32,985 nucleotides of DNA from a virus, in IMG/VR virus record IMGVR_UViG_3300043427_003388, positions 1 through 32,985 of that record; one strand, written 5' to 3'. A program made the translations under genes and the position numbers. Positions 22,243-29,293 of this stretch are shown here, one piece after another. The number at the start of each line of letters is the position of its first letter. Within the stretch, counting starts at the first letter, position 1. The notes below the pieces were generated by a model. The model saw nothing but the letters and a program-made list of their open reading frames with translations. It searched no databases and was not told where the DNA came from.

Positions 22243-22460
22243 AAAGTCGTGAACGCGACTTGATGGTAGCAGAGCTGTCGAGCTGTGGGCGGCTTGAAGC
22301 ATGGTCTTGACCTAAGTGGTCCGCAAGGGATAAATCAAAAAACACAGCAATAATAAGCACTTAGCCGGGAATTCCCGTGAAGTGTGAAGAAACGCAACAG
22401 GGAGTCGTGAAGGTGCGGGAAACAGCGGTAAGCTTCTGTCCACAGACACAGCATCAGCCT
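22243..22460. promoter_or_regulatory. Divergent early control region
   Basis: This gap lies between the leftward replication operon and the rightward recombination operon and should hold both promoters. TTGACC at 22307-22312 could be a plus-strand -35, but the matching -10 is weak. A perfect 12-bp palindrome CGGGAATTCCCG lies at 22366-22377 and may be an operator. No repressor gene is adjacent. Confidence 0.45.
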
Positions 22461-22649
22461 ATGAAGGACGTAGACCGAGACGCAGCACTGCTGATGGCAG
22501 GCATGCTGCTGCTCGCTGCTTTGATCGTGCTGCCGGTCGTCTATGTGCAGGCGTCCAGCGAGGCGGCGGCCTTTAATCGCCTGACCACCGGCCCCAAGGT
22601 CACCGCCTGGGACGCCGTCTGGCTGGATCTGCGCGTGGAGGCTCGCTGA
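22461..22649 (+). CDS. Small single-pass membrane protein of 62 residues
   Basis: I chose ATG 22461; an upstream in-frame GTG at 22377 would add 28 unlikely residues. One transmembrane segment (ALLMAGMLLLAALIVLPVVYVQ) is followed by FNRLTTGPKVTAWDAVWLDLRVEAR. The pattern N-x-L-T-x-W-D-A is seen in small phage membrane proteins, with no proven role that I know. It is the first gene of the rightward operon, and its stop overlaps the exonuclease start. Confidence 0.65.
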   Translation: MKDVDRDAALLMAGMLLLAALIVLPVVYVQASSEAAAFNRLTTGPKVTAWDAVWLDLRVEAR

Positions 22650-23470
22650 TGGGCCTGACCAACGCGGAGTACCACGCGAGACCCGAGGTCTCGAAAAGCG
22701 GGCTGGACCTGATCCGGCGTTCACCGCTGCACTACTGGAACCGCTACCTCAATCCGAACCGGATCGTGGAGCCACCGACACCGGCCATGGTGATCGGCTC
22801 GGCGCTGCATGCGCGGGTGCTGGAGCCGCATCTGTACGACGACGAGTATGTGGTCGCACCGGAGGGCATCGATCGCCGCACCAAGGAGGGCAAGCTGCGG
22901 TGGGCTGATTTTGAGGCTGAGGCCGACGGCAAGACGGTGCTCAAAGCTGAGGATGCTGCGCAGATCGAGGCGATGGCTGCGGCAGTGCATAAGCATCCTG
23001 CGGCGAGCACGATCCTGCGGCTACCTGGCAAATGCGAGCAGTCTTACTTCTGGACGGATGAGACCAGCGGCGAGGCATGCAAGTGCCGGCCGGATTGGCA
23101 CAGTGACGACCGTCGCCTGATCGCTGATGTAAAGACCACCGACGACGCGAGTCCCCGTGGATTCATCAGATCAGTGATCAAGTATCGCTACCACGTGCAG
23201 GCAGCGTTTTACAGTCAAGGCATTGGCGCAGAACAATTTCTGTTCATTGCAGTCGAAAAGAAGCCGCCCTTTGCTGTGGCCGTGTATGCCACACCGCCAG
23301 AGTTACTTGAGAAAGGGCTAATATACGCCGTTCAAGACCTGAGACAACTTGCCACATGCCGGGCCGAAAATCGATGGCCCGGCTACGGCGACGAAATACA
23401 GTCGCTAGTCATTCCCGACTGGCTTCAAGACAACACTGACCAAAACATTCAAGAAATCGAAGGCTTCTAA
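22649..23470 (+). CDS. RecE/ExoVIII-like PD-(D/E)XK exonuclease
   Basis: The protein has 273 residues. It has the conserved core of phage exonucleases of the RecE C-terminal type: YHARPEVSKSGLDLIRRSPLHYW, GSALHARVLEP (His54), CEQSYFW (Glu130), CKCRPDW (Asp149), LIADVKTT (Asp160, Lys162) and QAAFYSQG (Gln184, Tyr188). It would chew 5' ends of double-stranded DNA to leave single strands for RecT annealing. The next gene encodes RecT and starts at its stop codon (TAATG), a classical pairing. Confidence 0.88.
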   Translation: MGLTNAEYHARPEVSKSGLDLIRRSPLHYWNRYLNPNRIVEPPTPAMVIGSALHARVLEPHLYDDEYVVAPEGIDRRTKEGKLRWADFEAEADGKTVLKAEDAAQIEAMAAAVHKHPAASTILRLPGKCEQSYFWTDETSGEACKCRPDWHSDDRRLIADVKTTDDASPRGFIRSVIKYRYHVQAAFYSQGIGAEQFLFIAVEKKPPFAVAVYATPPELLEKGLIYAVQDLRQLATCRAENRWPGYGDEIQSLVIPDWLQDNTDQNIQEIEGF

Positions 23471-24135
23471 TGACTACTGAAAGCACAGCACTTGCCGTTA
23501 CTTCAACGGCTGACGGTGTATTCACCGGGATTCAACAGTTTGAGAACGCCCAGCGCATCGCGAAAGCCTTGGCTTCGTCTGCTCTCGTACCAAAGGAATA
23601 CCAAGGGCAGACCGGTCTGGCCAACACGCTGGTGGCGATGGAGATCGCCGGCCGCATGGGACTCTCGCCCCTGCAGGTGATGCAGAACCTTCACATCATT
23701 CACGGCCGGCCTAGTTGGTCGTCGCAGTTCATCATTGCGATGATCAATGGGTGCGGGCGTTTCACGCCGCTGGACTACAACGTCAGCGGTGAGGGGGATT
23801 CCTTAAGCTGCTTTGCCTACGCGACCGAGATCGCAACAGGGAAGGAGCTGCGCGGTCCTGTTGTGACCATGGCCATGGCCAAGCGTGAAGGGTGGGCTAC
23901 GAAATCAGGGTCTAAGTGGCAGACAATGCCGGATCTGATGATCCGGTATCGAGCAGCTGCGTTCTGGGGGCGTCTTTATGTTCCTGAGTTCCTGGTTGGC
24001 ATGAAAACACAAGAAGAAGTCGTTGATATACAAGAAGTTGAAGTAACCGAGCAGCCGTCGATCGTGGATGATCTGAACGGCAAGATCCAGGAACAAAAGG
24101 CATCTGAGGAGGCAGGAGATGATGCAGTCTGGTGA
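23470..24135 (+). CDS. recT: RecT-family single-strand annealing protein
   Basis: The 221-residue protein includes the family core: QFENAQRIAKALASSALVPKEYQGQ, NTLVAMEIAGRMGLSPLQVMQNLHIIHGRPSWSSQFIIAMIN, and WQTMPDLMIRYRAAAFWGRLYVPE. RecT-type proteins anneal complementary single strands made by the partner exonuclease, directly upstream. The C-terminal 35 residues are acidic and poorly conserved. The module is completed by the SSB gene 450 bp downstream. Phage recombination of this kind often supports concatemer formation. Confidence 0.87.
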   Translation: MTTESTALAVTSTADGVFTGIQQFENAQRIAKALASSALVPKEYQGQTGLANTLVAMEIAGRMGLSPLQVMQNLHIIHGRPSWSSQFIIAMINGCGRFTPLDYNVSGEGDSLSCFAYATEIATGKELRGPVVTMAMAKREGWATKSGSKWQTMPDLMIRYRAAAFWGRLYVPEFLVGMKTQEEVVDIQEVEVTEQPSIVDDLNGKIQEQKASEEAGDDAVW

Positions 24136-24337
24136 GACGTACTTGACCCCACGTGAGCTGGCTGAGCGCTGGCGTAATGTCGTCAGTCTGAGCACGCTAG
24201 ATAACTGGCGATCTCAGCAACGTGGTCCGCGCTGGTTTAAGGCCGGCGGTCGAGTGCTCTATCCAATCCACGAGATCGTTCAATTTGAGCAGCGCAACAT
24301 GCGCGGCTTCCCCAACAACCCACGACCGGAAAAATGA
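24119..24337 (+). CDS. Small helix-turn-helix protein (excisionase/AlpA-like)
   Basis: The protein has 72 residues from ATG 24119 (or 24122), with GAGGAGG just upstream. YLTPRELAERWRNVVSLSTLDNWRSQQRGPRWFKAGGRVLYPIHEIVQFE is a MerR-type winged helix-turn-helix of the excisionase or AlpA class. It may regulate phage genes or assist excision, although excisionase genes are usually next to the integrase. Its start overlaps the recT end. Confidence 0.78.
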   Translation: MMQSGETYLTPRELAERWRNVVSLSTLDNWRSQQRGPRWFKAGGRVLYPIHEIVQFEQRNMRGFPNNPRPEK

Positions 24338-24585
24338 ACCGCATCACTGCTGAACAGGCGCTCGCTCAGGTTGGTCGTCGATCGATGACCGCGCCCCTGC
24401 GTGCCGAGATCCTTGATCTCGAGCCTGGCGAAGCCATTGAAGTCGGGTTTGACGAGTACAAGCCCGGCACCATCACCCAAGTGGTGGGCAACCTAAGCCG
24501 CCGCGAGCTGAGCCGCCGTTATTCGGTGCGCAAGCGTCGCGACGGCCTGGGCTGCTTCATCATCTGCAAACCCAACGAAAACTGA
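24334..24585 (+). CDS. Unknown small basic protein of 83 residues
   Basis: ATGA overlap with the upstream gene. The sequence MTAPLRAEILDLEPGEAIEVGF, then LSRRELSRRYSVRKRRDGLGCFIICKPNEN, has a beta start and an RR-rich helix suggestive of nucleic-acid binding. No family is recognised. It lies between the HTH gene and SSB. Confidence 0.65.
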   Translation: MNRITAEQALAQVGRRSMTAPLRAEILDLEPGEAIEVGFDEYKPGTITQVVGNLSRRELSRRYSVRKRRDGLGCFIICKPNEN

Positions 24586-24591
24586 TCGATC

Positions 24592-25020
24592 ATGTTTAAC
24601 GGAACACTCACCGGCAATCTCGGCCGCGACCCTGACTTCCAGACCACGCAGTCTGGCCAGATGGTCGCCAAATTCTCCCTGGCTGTCCGCCAACCCAAGA
24701 AGGATGCTCCGGCGTTCTGGGTGAAGGTAGAGGTCTGGGGCAAGCAGGCCGAGTATGTGGCCAACTACCTGAAAAAGGGCGCCAGCGTCTGCGTCACCGG
24801 CCAGGTGGCGGAGGAGAGCTGGAACGACAAGAACACCGGCGAGCTGAAGAAGGCCGTGGTGATTCGGAACGCTTCGGTGGAGAGCTGGCAGGCTCGTTCT
24901 GAGGAGGCTGCTCCGGCGCCGCTGCCGATGCAGCAGCAGGTGGCCTACACCCCTGCGCCGGCACCTGTGCCCCAGCAGGCGCCTCCGGCTCCGGTGTACG
25001 ACGACAGTATTCCCTTCTAA
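24592..25020 (+). CDS. ssb: Single-stranded DNA-binding protein
   Basis: The 142-residue protein has the OB-fold signature MFNGTLTGNLGRDPDFQTTQSG, FWVKVEVWGKQAEYV and LKKGASVCVTGQV, a proline/glutamine-rich linker from about 102, and the acidic tip DDSIPF that recruits partners. It protects single strands exposed by the exonuclease and primase-helicase. Its TAA overlaps the next ATG. Confidence 0.92.
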   Translation: MFNGTLTGNLGRDPDFQTTQSGQMVAKFSLAVRQPKKDAPAFWVKVEVWGKQAEYVANYLKKGASVCVTGQVAEESWNDKNTGELKKAVVIRNASVESWQARSEEAAPAPLPMQQQVAYTPAPAPVPQQAPPAPVYDDSIPF

Positions 25021-25487
25021 TGGACCAGCGGCTGGCATGGATCGCTGATCTACGCCGGCAGCACCGGCCTGAGACTGTCCTGACGCTGCTCCAGCTGCAG
25101 GCACTCGGGCCGGGGCTCTACACCAGCGAAGAGCTGACAAGGCTGCTGGGCATCACCGCAAGTGTGATCCAGGCTTCGCTTGCCCGGCTGCAATGCACCG
25201 GACTGCTGCGCTACCAGGGCTGGCCGAAAAAAGGCCGGCTGATCTGGTGGGTAGCTGACTGGAACAATCTGCAGCCGGATCCTGCGACGCAATTTCCACG
25301 CTGGGTGCTGCGTGCCAATGCGGTGCGTCAGGTAGAGGTGCTGCTGGGCAAAGAGAGCGAGGCGGCCGAAAGGCTGGGTATCGACGGGAATTCACTACGC
25401 AACTTCCTGAGCCGGCGGTCGGGCTGTTACCGACTGCTGAGCGAATGGAGCATCGAAATCGACCCTGTGCAATTCGTAACGCAATGA
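25020..25487 (+). CDS. Winged helix-turn-helix protein, unknown role
   Basis: The protein has 155 residues. LYTSEELTRLLGITASVIQASLARLQCTGLLRYQGWPKKGRLIWWV is a winged helix-turn-helix, and a second possible HTH (SEAAERLGIDGNSLRNFLSRR) is near residue 115. It could be a transcription or replication regulator. It starts on the ssb stop codon and ends in an ATGA overlap with the next gene. Confidence 0.65.
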   Translation: MDQRLAWIADLRRQHRPETVLTLLQLQALGPGLYTSEELTRLLGITASVIQASLARLQCTGLLRYQGWPKKGRLIWWVADWNNLQPDPATQFPRWVLRANAVRQVEVLLGKESEAAERLGIDGNSLRNFLSRRSGCYRLLSEWSIEIDPVQFVTQ

Positions 25488-25969
25488 CTTTGATTTTCCC
25501 GAGCCGTGAGCTCGACCGGCAGATCAAGCTGGCTGATGTGTGGGACATGGAGCTGGATGAGGCTCGGCAGTTTCATGTCGAGCTGACGCTGGCCGTCCAG
25601 AGCCTGGATGACGCGATCCGCGAGGCGCAACGCCTCGAGAACGAGGCCGGCATCCCGTTCGATCGGGACTGGATGCACCGGATTCGTCAGAAACGCCGGA
25701 TCACGATCATGTTTGCCAGTGAGACGAAGCGCCGGCTGCTGAAGCTGGAGGGGCTAGAGGGCGCTGACGTGCGCCGCAAGCGTTCGGCCTATGAGATGCA
25801 GCGCGACAAGTTTTCGGTCATCCGCAACGATCGTTTGCGGGAACTGCTGAAGGAGGAGCTGGGGCCTGGTGTGCTCGAGGAGATCGAGTGCGAGGCGCAT
25901 GAGGATGCTGAGAAGCTGTTTCAGGCATGGCTGGAGAAGGAAGGGCACCAGCCGGTTTATGTGACGTGA
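25484..25969 (+). CDS. Unknown helical phage protein of 161 residues
   Basis: ATG 25484 overlaps the upstream stop (ATGA) and is preferred to an earlier in-frame ATG at 25445. The product is nearly all helical: ELDEARQFHVELTLAVQSLDDAIREAQRLE, RRKRSAYEMQRDKFSVIRNDRLRELLKEELG. I know no family. It is the last gene of the compact recombination block, before the hairpin at 25983. Confidence 0.65.
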   Translation: MTLIFPSRELDRQIKLADVWDMELDEARQFHVELTLAVQSLDDAIREAQRLENEAGIPFDRDWMHRIRQKRRITIMFASETKRRLLKLEGLEGADVRRKRSAYEMQRDKFSVIRNDRLRELLKEELGPGVLEEIECEAHEDAEKLFQAWLEKEGHQPVYVT

Positions 25970-25982
25970 AGTTTTGCAACAG

Positions 25983-26007
25983 AGCCCGGCCGCTTGGGTG
26001 CCGGGCT
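25983..26007 (+). terminator. Possible terminator after the recombination block
   Basis: AGCCCGGC, a 9-base loop and GCCGGGCT (8 bp) followed by TGCTTTG. The stem is strong but the T tract is short, so partial termination is more likely. Confidence 0.5.
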
Positions 26008-26042
26008 TGCTTTGATAGGCGCGTCCCACACAGGAGGACTTG

Positions 26043-26279
26043 ATGACACCCCTTGAAATCGTCGGCGCCGTGGCGCTCGGCACTGTTGCTGGCCAGCTAA
26101 TCACATGGCTGTTCAGTCGTCCAACACGCAACGTTGAACACGAGCAGCGCATGGTGCGCGGTGCCTTTGAGGCCGGCATCCTTGCTGCTGCTGACATGGC
26201 AACCATCGAAGGACATGAAGAACTCGCCGGAAACATGCGCAAGGCCATTGCAAGCGTGCGGAGCAGCCGTGACAGTTGA
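26043..26279 (+). CDS. Small membrane protein of 78 residues
   Basis: ATG 26043 lies 5 bases after AGGAGG (26032-26037), a clear ribosome site; the TTG at 26040 is too close to it. The N-terminus MTPLEIVGAVALGTVAGQLITWLF is a membrane anchor, and the remainder (RNVEHEQRMVRGAFEAGILAAADMATIEGHEELAGNM) is helical and charged. No function is known to me. It overlaps the next GTG start. Confidence 0.65.
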   Translation: MTPLEIVGAVALGTVAGQLITWLFSRPTRNVEHEQRMVRGAFEAGILAAADMATIEGHEELAGNMRKAIASVRSSRDS

Positions 26280-26406
26280 TCAGCAGCTGGCCACCGTGCG
26301 CCAGATCAAGGAGGTGCGGCGAATGCTGCGCCGGCATGAACTGATGCTGATGGCGATCATCGCGATTCAGCTCATCAATCTCATCGTTGGACTCTCGAAA
26401 CTATGA
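26269..26406 (+). CDS. Small membrane protein of 45 residues
   Basis: GTG start within the end of the upstream gene. A charged helix (QQLATVRQIKEVRRMLRRHELM) is followed by a C-terminal hydrophobic segment (LMAIIAIQLINLIVGLSKL). With the preceding N-terminally anchored protein it forms a pair reminiscent of small interacting membrane proteins; a holin-like or regulatory role is only a guess. Confidence 0.5.
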   Translation: MTVDQQLATVRQIKEVRRMLRRHELMLMAIIAIQLINLIVGLSKL

Positions 26407-26630
26407 AAGGCGAACCGATCACATTCCAGTGGCATGAACACCCCACTGGCAGCTTCGGGCCTGGTGTCAGCCGGCCAGCTGAACCAAAGCGGGCTAAGCC
26501 ATTTGTGCTTCATGTGAAACACGGCAAGGCACGACCGATGAAGGTCACGCTGATGGCCGAGAACGACAAGCTGGCAGTGCGCTATGCCGAAGCCCGCTGG
26601 CCTGGTGCTGCGGTGGAGGTGGCGGCGTGA
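26403..26630 (+). CDS. Unknown small protein of 75 residues
   Basis: ATGA overlap at the start and GTGA at the end. MKGEPITFQWHEHPTGSFGPG, then FVLHVKHGKARPMKVTLMAENDKLAVRYAEARWPGA, predicts a small beta/alpha fold. No family is recognised. Confidence 0.6.
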   Translation: MKGEPITFQWHEHPTGSFGPGVSRPAEPKRAKPFVLHVKHGKARPMKVTLMAENDKLAVRYAEARWPGAAVEVAA

Positions 26631-27037
26631 CTAACCACCGAGCGACGCCTGAGCAGTGGGAAATCCAAGAGAAATGGGCTCCTGAAAGCGAAGATGCTGC
26701 TTGCCTCCTTGAGCTCCGCGCCAGGGTCGAGGCGCTGGAAGCCGAACTGGAGGACGAGGTGGACTGCAACAACATCTGCACCCTCAACATTGCAGAACGC
26801 CTTAGGAAGCTGGAGGCCAACTCCAGGCCAACTCCTAATCCAGGCCAAATTAGGAGTTCGCTGGTGGAGCGGGTGGCTGATGCCATCGCCAAGGCGGATG
26901 ACGACGGACTCACCAACATGACGTGGAGCTACCACGCCCACGCCGCCATCCGTGAGGTGGCGGCGTGGATGAAAGAGCAGGGCGGATATCCAGCCAGCCG
27001 GATGGCGGAATCGCTCAATCTGGAGACCGCCCAATGA
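26627..27037 (+). CDS. Picocyanobacterial-type RATPEQW protein
   Basis: The 136-residue product starts TNHRATPEQWEIQEKW and has LLELRARVEALEAELEDEV (coiled coil) and SLVERVADAIAKADDDG, with AAIREVAAWMKEQGG at the C-terminus. This order, RATPEQW then ELRARVEALE then LVERV, is one I recall from hypothetical proteins of picocyanobacteria and their mobile elements; function unknown. A GTG start overlaps the upstream stop. A hairpin-forming repeat lies inside the gene (26830-26858). Confidence 0.7.
   Translation: MTNHRATPEQWEIQEKWAPESEDAACLLELRARVEALEAELEDEVDCNNICTLNIAERLRKLEANSRPTPNPGQIRSSLVERVADAIAKADDDGLTNMTWSYHAHAAIREVAAWMKEQGGYPASRMAESLNLETAQ
26830..26858. repeat. Inverted repeat inside the RATPEQW gene
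   Basis: AACTCCTAAT (26830-26839) is the reverse complement of ATTAGGAGTT (26849-26858) across a 9-base loop. It is AT-richer than the surrounding gene and falls between the coiled coil and the LVERV segment, in the proline/asparagine-rich linker (SRPTPNPGQIRS). Confidence 0.6.
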
Positions 27038-27180
27038 CCGAACCACCCCTCGAACTCGTCGAGCACTGGGTCGAAGATGCCATCGACATGGTGCATGAAG
27101 GCGTAATCTCTGCCGAGACAATCCCCTTCCACGTCGCTTATCTTGCGGCTGAGTGGGGGCTCAACCAACCAAAGCAATGA
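27034..27180 (+). CDS. Unknown small acidic protein of 48 residues
   Basis: ATGA overlap at both ends sets the frame. MTEPPLELVEHWVEDAIDMV, continuing TIPFHVAYLAAEWGLNQPKQ, forms two helices. It resembles the N-terminal PPPELV-type proteins of the same operon in its first residues. No function is known. Confidence 0.55.
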   Translation: MTEPPLELVEHWVEDAIDMVHEGVISAETIPFHVAYLAAEWGLNQPKQ

Positions 27181-27383
27181 AAACACCCGAAAAACTTTGT
27201 CAACCCTGCGGCCGCAAACTTGGCGGCTTCTACATCGACGAACGCTTCGTCGGCCCAGCGACGCACATTGCCACCTACACGCTGCGCTGCTGTGATGTGT
27301 GCGGCAAGAAGACCGCCGTGGGCGACATCAACGAATTCGGCGGCCTTAAGAAAGACTGGGCCTATTACCTGGGCCGGCGATGA
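27177..27383 (+). CDS. Small zinc-ribbon protein of 68 residues
   Basis: ATGA overlap at the start. KLCQPCGRKLGG and RCCDVCGKKTAVGDI provide two CxxC knuckles about 30 residues apart, typical of a zinc ribbon. Its target, nucleic acid or protein, is unknown. Confidence 0.65.
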   Translation: MKTPEKLCQPCGRKLGGFYIDERFVGPATHIATYTLRCCDVCGKKTAVGDINEFGGLKKDWAYYLGRR

Positions 27384-27688
27384 CTTATCCACTCAATCGC
27401 CTGCGCGAGATCTACAAGGAGCAGATGTCACCACCGGTGGCGCCGGATGCCGTGACGCTGATCCGCTGGTGTGATCGCATCGAGACGCTGGCGCAGTTCA
27501 ATGTCGCTCGCCGCAGCTGGACCTACGAACAGGCCGGCACGCTGGTGGATGAGGTGAACGAGCTGATGCGGCTGTGGCGCGACGAGCTGCCGACGTTCGT
27601 GGTCGAGATGCCGCAGCCTGATGGCACGGTGCTCAGCCGGCACGTCCAGGCACCGACCTACGAGCAGGCAATTCAGCTGTTTGAGTGA
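27380..27688 (+). CDS. Unknown protein of 102 residues
   Basis: ATGA overlap with the zinc-ribbon gene. MTYPLNRLREIYKEQM, WCDRIETLAQFNVARRSWTYEQAGTLVDEVNELMRLW is helical; the C-terminus (TFVVEMPQPDGTVLSRHVQAPTYEQAIQLFE) is beta/alpha. No family is recognised. It converges with a possible minus-strand gene, overlapping its last 16 bases. Confidence 0.65.
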   Translation: MTYPLNRLREIYKEQMSPPVAPDAVTLIRWCDRIETLAQFNVARRSWTYEQAGTLVDEVNELMRLWRDELPTFVVEMPQPDGTVLSRHVQAPTYEQAIQLFE

Positions 27689-27837
27689 TCCATCAGCAGG
27701 AGCTCCAGCCGGGCGATCTCGTTGACGGCCTGCTGGAGCTGGAACTGCTGCTGACAGCACAACCTGTACAGCATCGCTGTACGCGGTTCTTCCTTGCGGG
27801 CGATCTTTTCGATCGTCCACTTTTCTTCTGTACTCAT
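27673..27837 (-). CDS. Possible antisense-strand coiled-coil protein of 54 residues
   Basis: ATG 27837 gives MSTEEKWTIEKIARKEEPRT, then LYRLCCQQQFQLQQAVNEIARLELLLMDHSNS. It fills the only sizeable gap (about 180 bp) in the rightward operon and has the composition of a real helical protein (Q, E, L rich). If expressed it would oppose the whole operon. A longer in-frame extension upstream overlaps the zinc-ribbon HTH gene and is unlikely. Confidence 0.5.
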   Translation of the reverse strand: MSTEEKWTIEKIARKEEPRTAMLYRLCCQQQFQLQQAVNEIARLELLLMDHSNS

Positions 27838-27865
27838 TTCCGCTTGAAGCCAGCTACCAAATTGC

Positions 27866-28342
27866 ATGGATTCCAACAGCAGCGATTCTTCAACGGTAGG
27901 CACGCCTGTCTGTGAGCACAACAACCGATTTGTTCGTGAAAGCAGACCACGTCTTGATGGGCTGGTGCGCCGCCGGTGGGAGTGCAGCGACTGCGGCGAG
28001 CGCTGGACAACGATCGGCCCTGATCGCAAGCCGCCGCGGAAGCGCAAGCCGCGCCGTCCAGTCCCGAAGAAGCTGACCCGTGAGCAGGTGAGGCGTGCGC
28101 TGACCGACCGGCAGATCTCGGATGTAAAGCTGTCGCGGGAGCTTGGCGTGAGCCGTCAGGCGATCAGCCAGGTGCGGCGTGGCATCAGCTGGGCGAAGGC
28201 GTTTCCGAGGCTGAAGCGGCGGCCTTGGAAAGACTGCAGCGAGTGCCGCCACTGGTGCGGCGGAAGCTGTGGGCTGGGCTTCCCGGATCCACTGGAGGAG
28301 GGCACCAGTTTCGCCGGCGACTGCGATCTTTACGAAGTGTGA
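27866..28342 (+). CDS. Zinc-ribbon / helix-turn-helix protein with C-terminal Cys motif
   Basis: The protein has 158 residues. VCEHNNRFVRESR, then RRWECSDCGERWTT, resembles an NrdR-type zinc ribbon. Residues about 75-110 (KLTREQVRRALTDRQISDVKLSRELGVSRQAISQVRRGI) are a helix-turn-helix. The C-terminus (CSECRHWCGGSCGLGFPDP, ending FAGDCDLYEV) has a Cys-rich motif that recurs in the product of 31004-31336. A DNA-binding regulator is likely. The first gene after the gap, it may have its own promoter. Confidence 0.72.
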   Translation: MDSNSSDSSTVGTPVCEHNNRFVRESRPRLDGLVRRRWECSDCGERWTTIGPDRKPPRKRKPRRPVPKKLTREQVRRALTDRQISDVKLSRELGVSRQAISQVRRGISWAKAFPRLKRRPWKDCSECRHWCGGSCGLGFPDPLEEGTSFAGDCDLYEV

Positions 28343-28401
28343 CAACTCGCGCCCACCGCTCGGTGGCGCCCGGCATCATTGACTCGTCCACCACATCAGA
28401 C

Positions 28402-28524
28402 ATGAAACGCCTGCTGATTTTCTTGATCCCCGTGGCCACGATCGCGCTGATCGTCCACGAACACGCGGTCAGCTGCCGCGTCGCTCACCATCCTGCTGCT
28501 GGGTCTTTCCCTGTTTGCGAATGA
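28402..28524 (+). CDS. Small membrane or secreted peptide of 40 residues
   Basis: MKRLLIFLIPVATIALIVHE forms a signal- or anchor-like segment, followed by a Cys/His-containing tail (SCRVAHHPAAGSFPVCE). It is coupled to the next gene by ATGA. A 59-bp gap precedes it. Confidence 0.45.
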   Translation: MKRLLIFLIPVATIALIVHEHAVSCRVAHHPAAGSFPVCE

Positions 28525-28709
28525 CCGAACGCCACTACCACTTCACCATTCCCCAGTCGAACGTCTTCGACTTCGTTACCGCTGCAAGCTTCGCTGATGC
28601 CAAATCCAAAGCCTTCGCTGAATACGGCCCCTGGTGGAACCAAATCCAGTGGCTCGACGCGGATGATGACGCTCCAGCAGGCACTGCAGCCGTGGATGAC
28701 CGTGCGTGA
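28521..28709 (+). CDS. Unknown small protein of 62 residues
   Basis: ATGA overlap fixes the start. MTERHYHFTIPQSNVFDFVT, then ADAKSKAFAEYGPWWNQIQWLDADDD, is a small alpha/beta protein with the layout seen in small phage proteins; no family is recognised. Confidence 0.55.
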   Translation: MTERHYHFTIPQSNVFDFVTAASFADAKSKAFAEYGPWWNQIQWLDADDDAPAGTAAVDDRA

Positions 28710-28917
28710 TGACATCGACTGGGACGGCTGCCCCGACAAGATCTGGGACCAACTGCTGGAGCAAGCGCCCAAGGTCGCTGCGATCAGCCGGTTTTGGTAT
28801 CTGAAGGGCCTGCATCGCGCCATCACCGAGATGGAGCGCCAGATCGACGGCCGCCCGATGTGGCAGTCGCGACAGGAACTGATTGACCATCTGAACTCGA
28901 TCAATGCACCCAACTGA
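28663..28917 (+). CDS. Unknown helical protein of 84 residues
   Basis: ATG 28663 (or 28666) gives MMTLQQALQPWMTVRDDIDW and then WDQLLEQAPKVAAISRFWYLKGLHRAITEMERQIDG, overlapping the upstream gene by 47 bases. A GTG at 28702 would shorten the overlap. No family is recognised. Its end overlaps the alpha-CTD-like gene by 14 bases. Confidence 0.55.
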   Translation: MMTLQQALQPWMTVRDDIDWDGCPDKIWDQLLEQAPKVAAISRFWYLKGLHRAITEMERQIDGRPMWQSRQELIDHLNSINAPN

Positions 28918-29293
28918 AGACGATTTCCGGCTGATCCCGGAAACCATGCGCTACATGCAAACCCGCACGATCAACAGCCTGCTGCGGGGCGGCTATTTCA
29001 CCGCTGAGCAGATCATGATGGCCACCACGGCTGACCTGATGAAGCTCAAGAACTTTGGTGTGCAGTCGCTTGGTGAGGTCGCTGCATGGCGTGACGCTCT
29101 AATGGAGCCTGACCCAGAGCTTTACAAAGAGACCCACCAGGCCGTGACCAAGGCGCTGGATGAATGCGGCAGCTGCATGGCTGATCAAGAGGCCGTGGTG
29201 GCGATGCGCGTGATCTGGGGGCGGATTGCCCGCGGGCCGTTCACGGCTGCCCGAATCCGGCAGATGTTGATGCCGGCGGAGGTGGAGGCATGA
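28904..29293 (+). CDS. RNA polymerase alpha-CTD-like protein
   Basis: The protein has 129 residues. Residues 18-65 (MQTRTINSLLRGGYFTAEQ, then ATTADLMKLKNFGVQSLGEVAAWR) follow the helix-hairpin fold of the bacterial RNA polymerase alpha C-terminal domain. By position, Arg21, Asn24, Gly52 and Ser55 match E. coli R265, N268, G296 and S299, which contact UP elements; Lys298 is Gln54 here. The C-terminal half (LYKETHQAVTKALDECGSC) is unique. The protein lacks the polymerase-assembly domain, so it may compete for DNA or activators, or bind polymerase. This is inference. Confidence 0.7.
   Translation: MHPTEDDFRLIPETMRYMQTRTINSLLRGGYFTAEQIMMATTADLMKLKNFGVQSLGEVAAWRDALMEPDPELYKETHQAVTKALDECGSCMADQEAVVAMRVIWGRIARGPFTAARIRQMLMPAEVEA

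Noticed and set aside
24119-24337. Definite excisionase
   Set aside because: The helix-turn-helix fits, but it is 8 kb from the integrase and embedded in the recombination operon, so only an excisionase-like label is justified.
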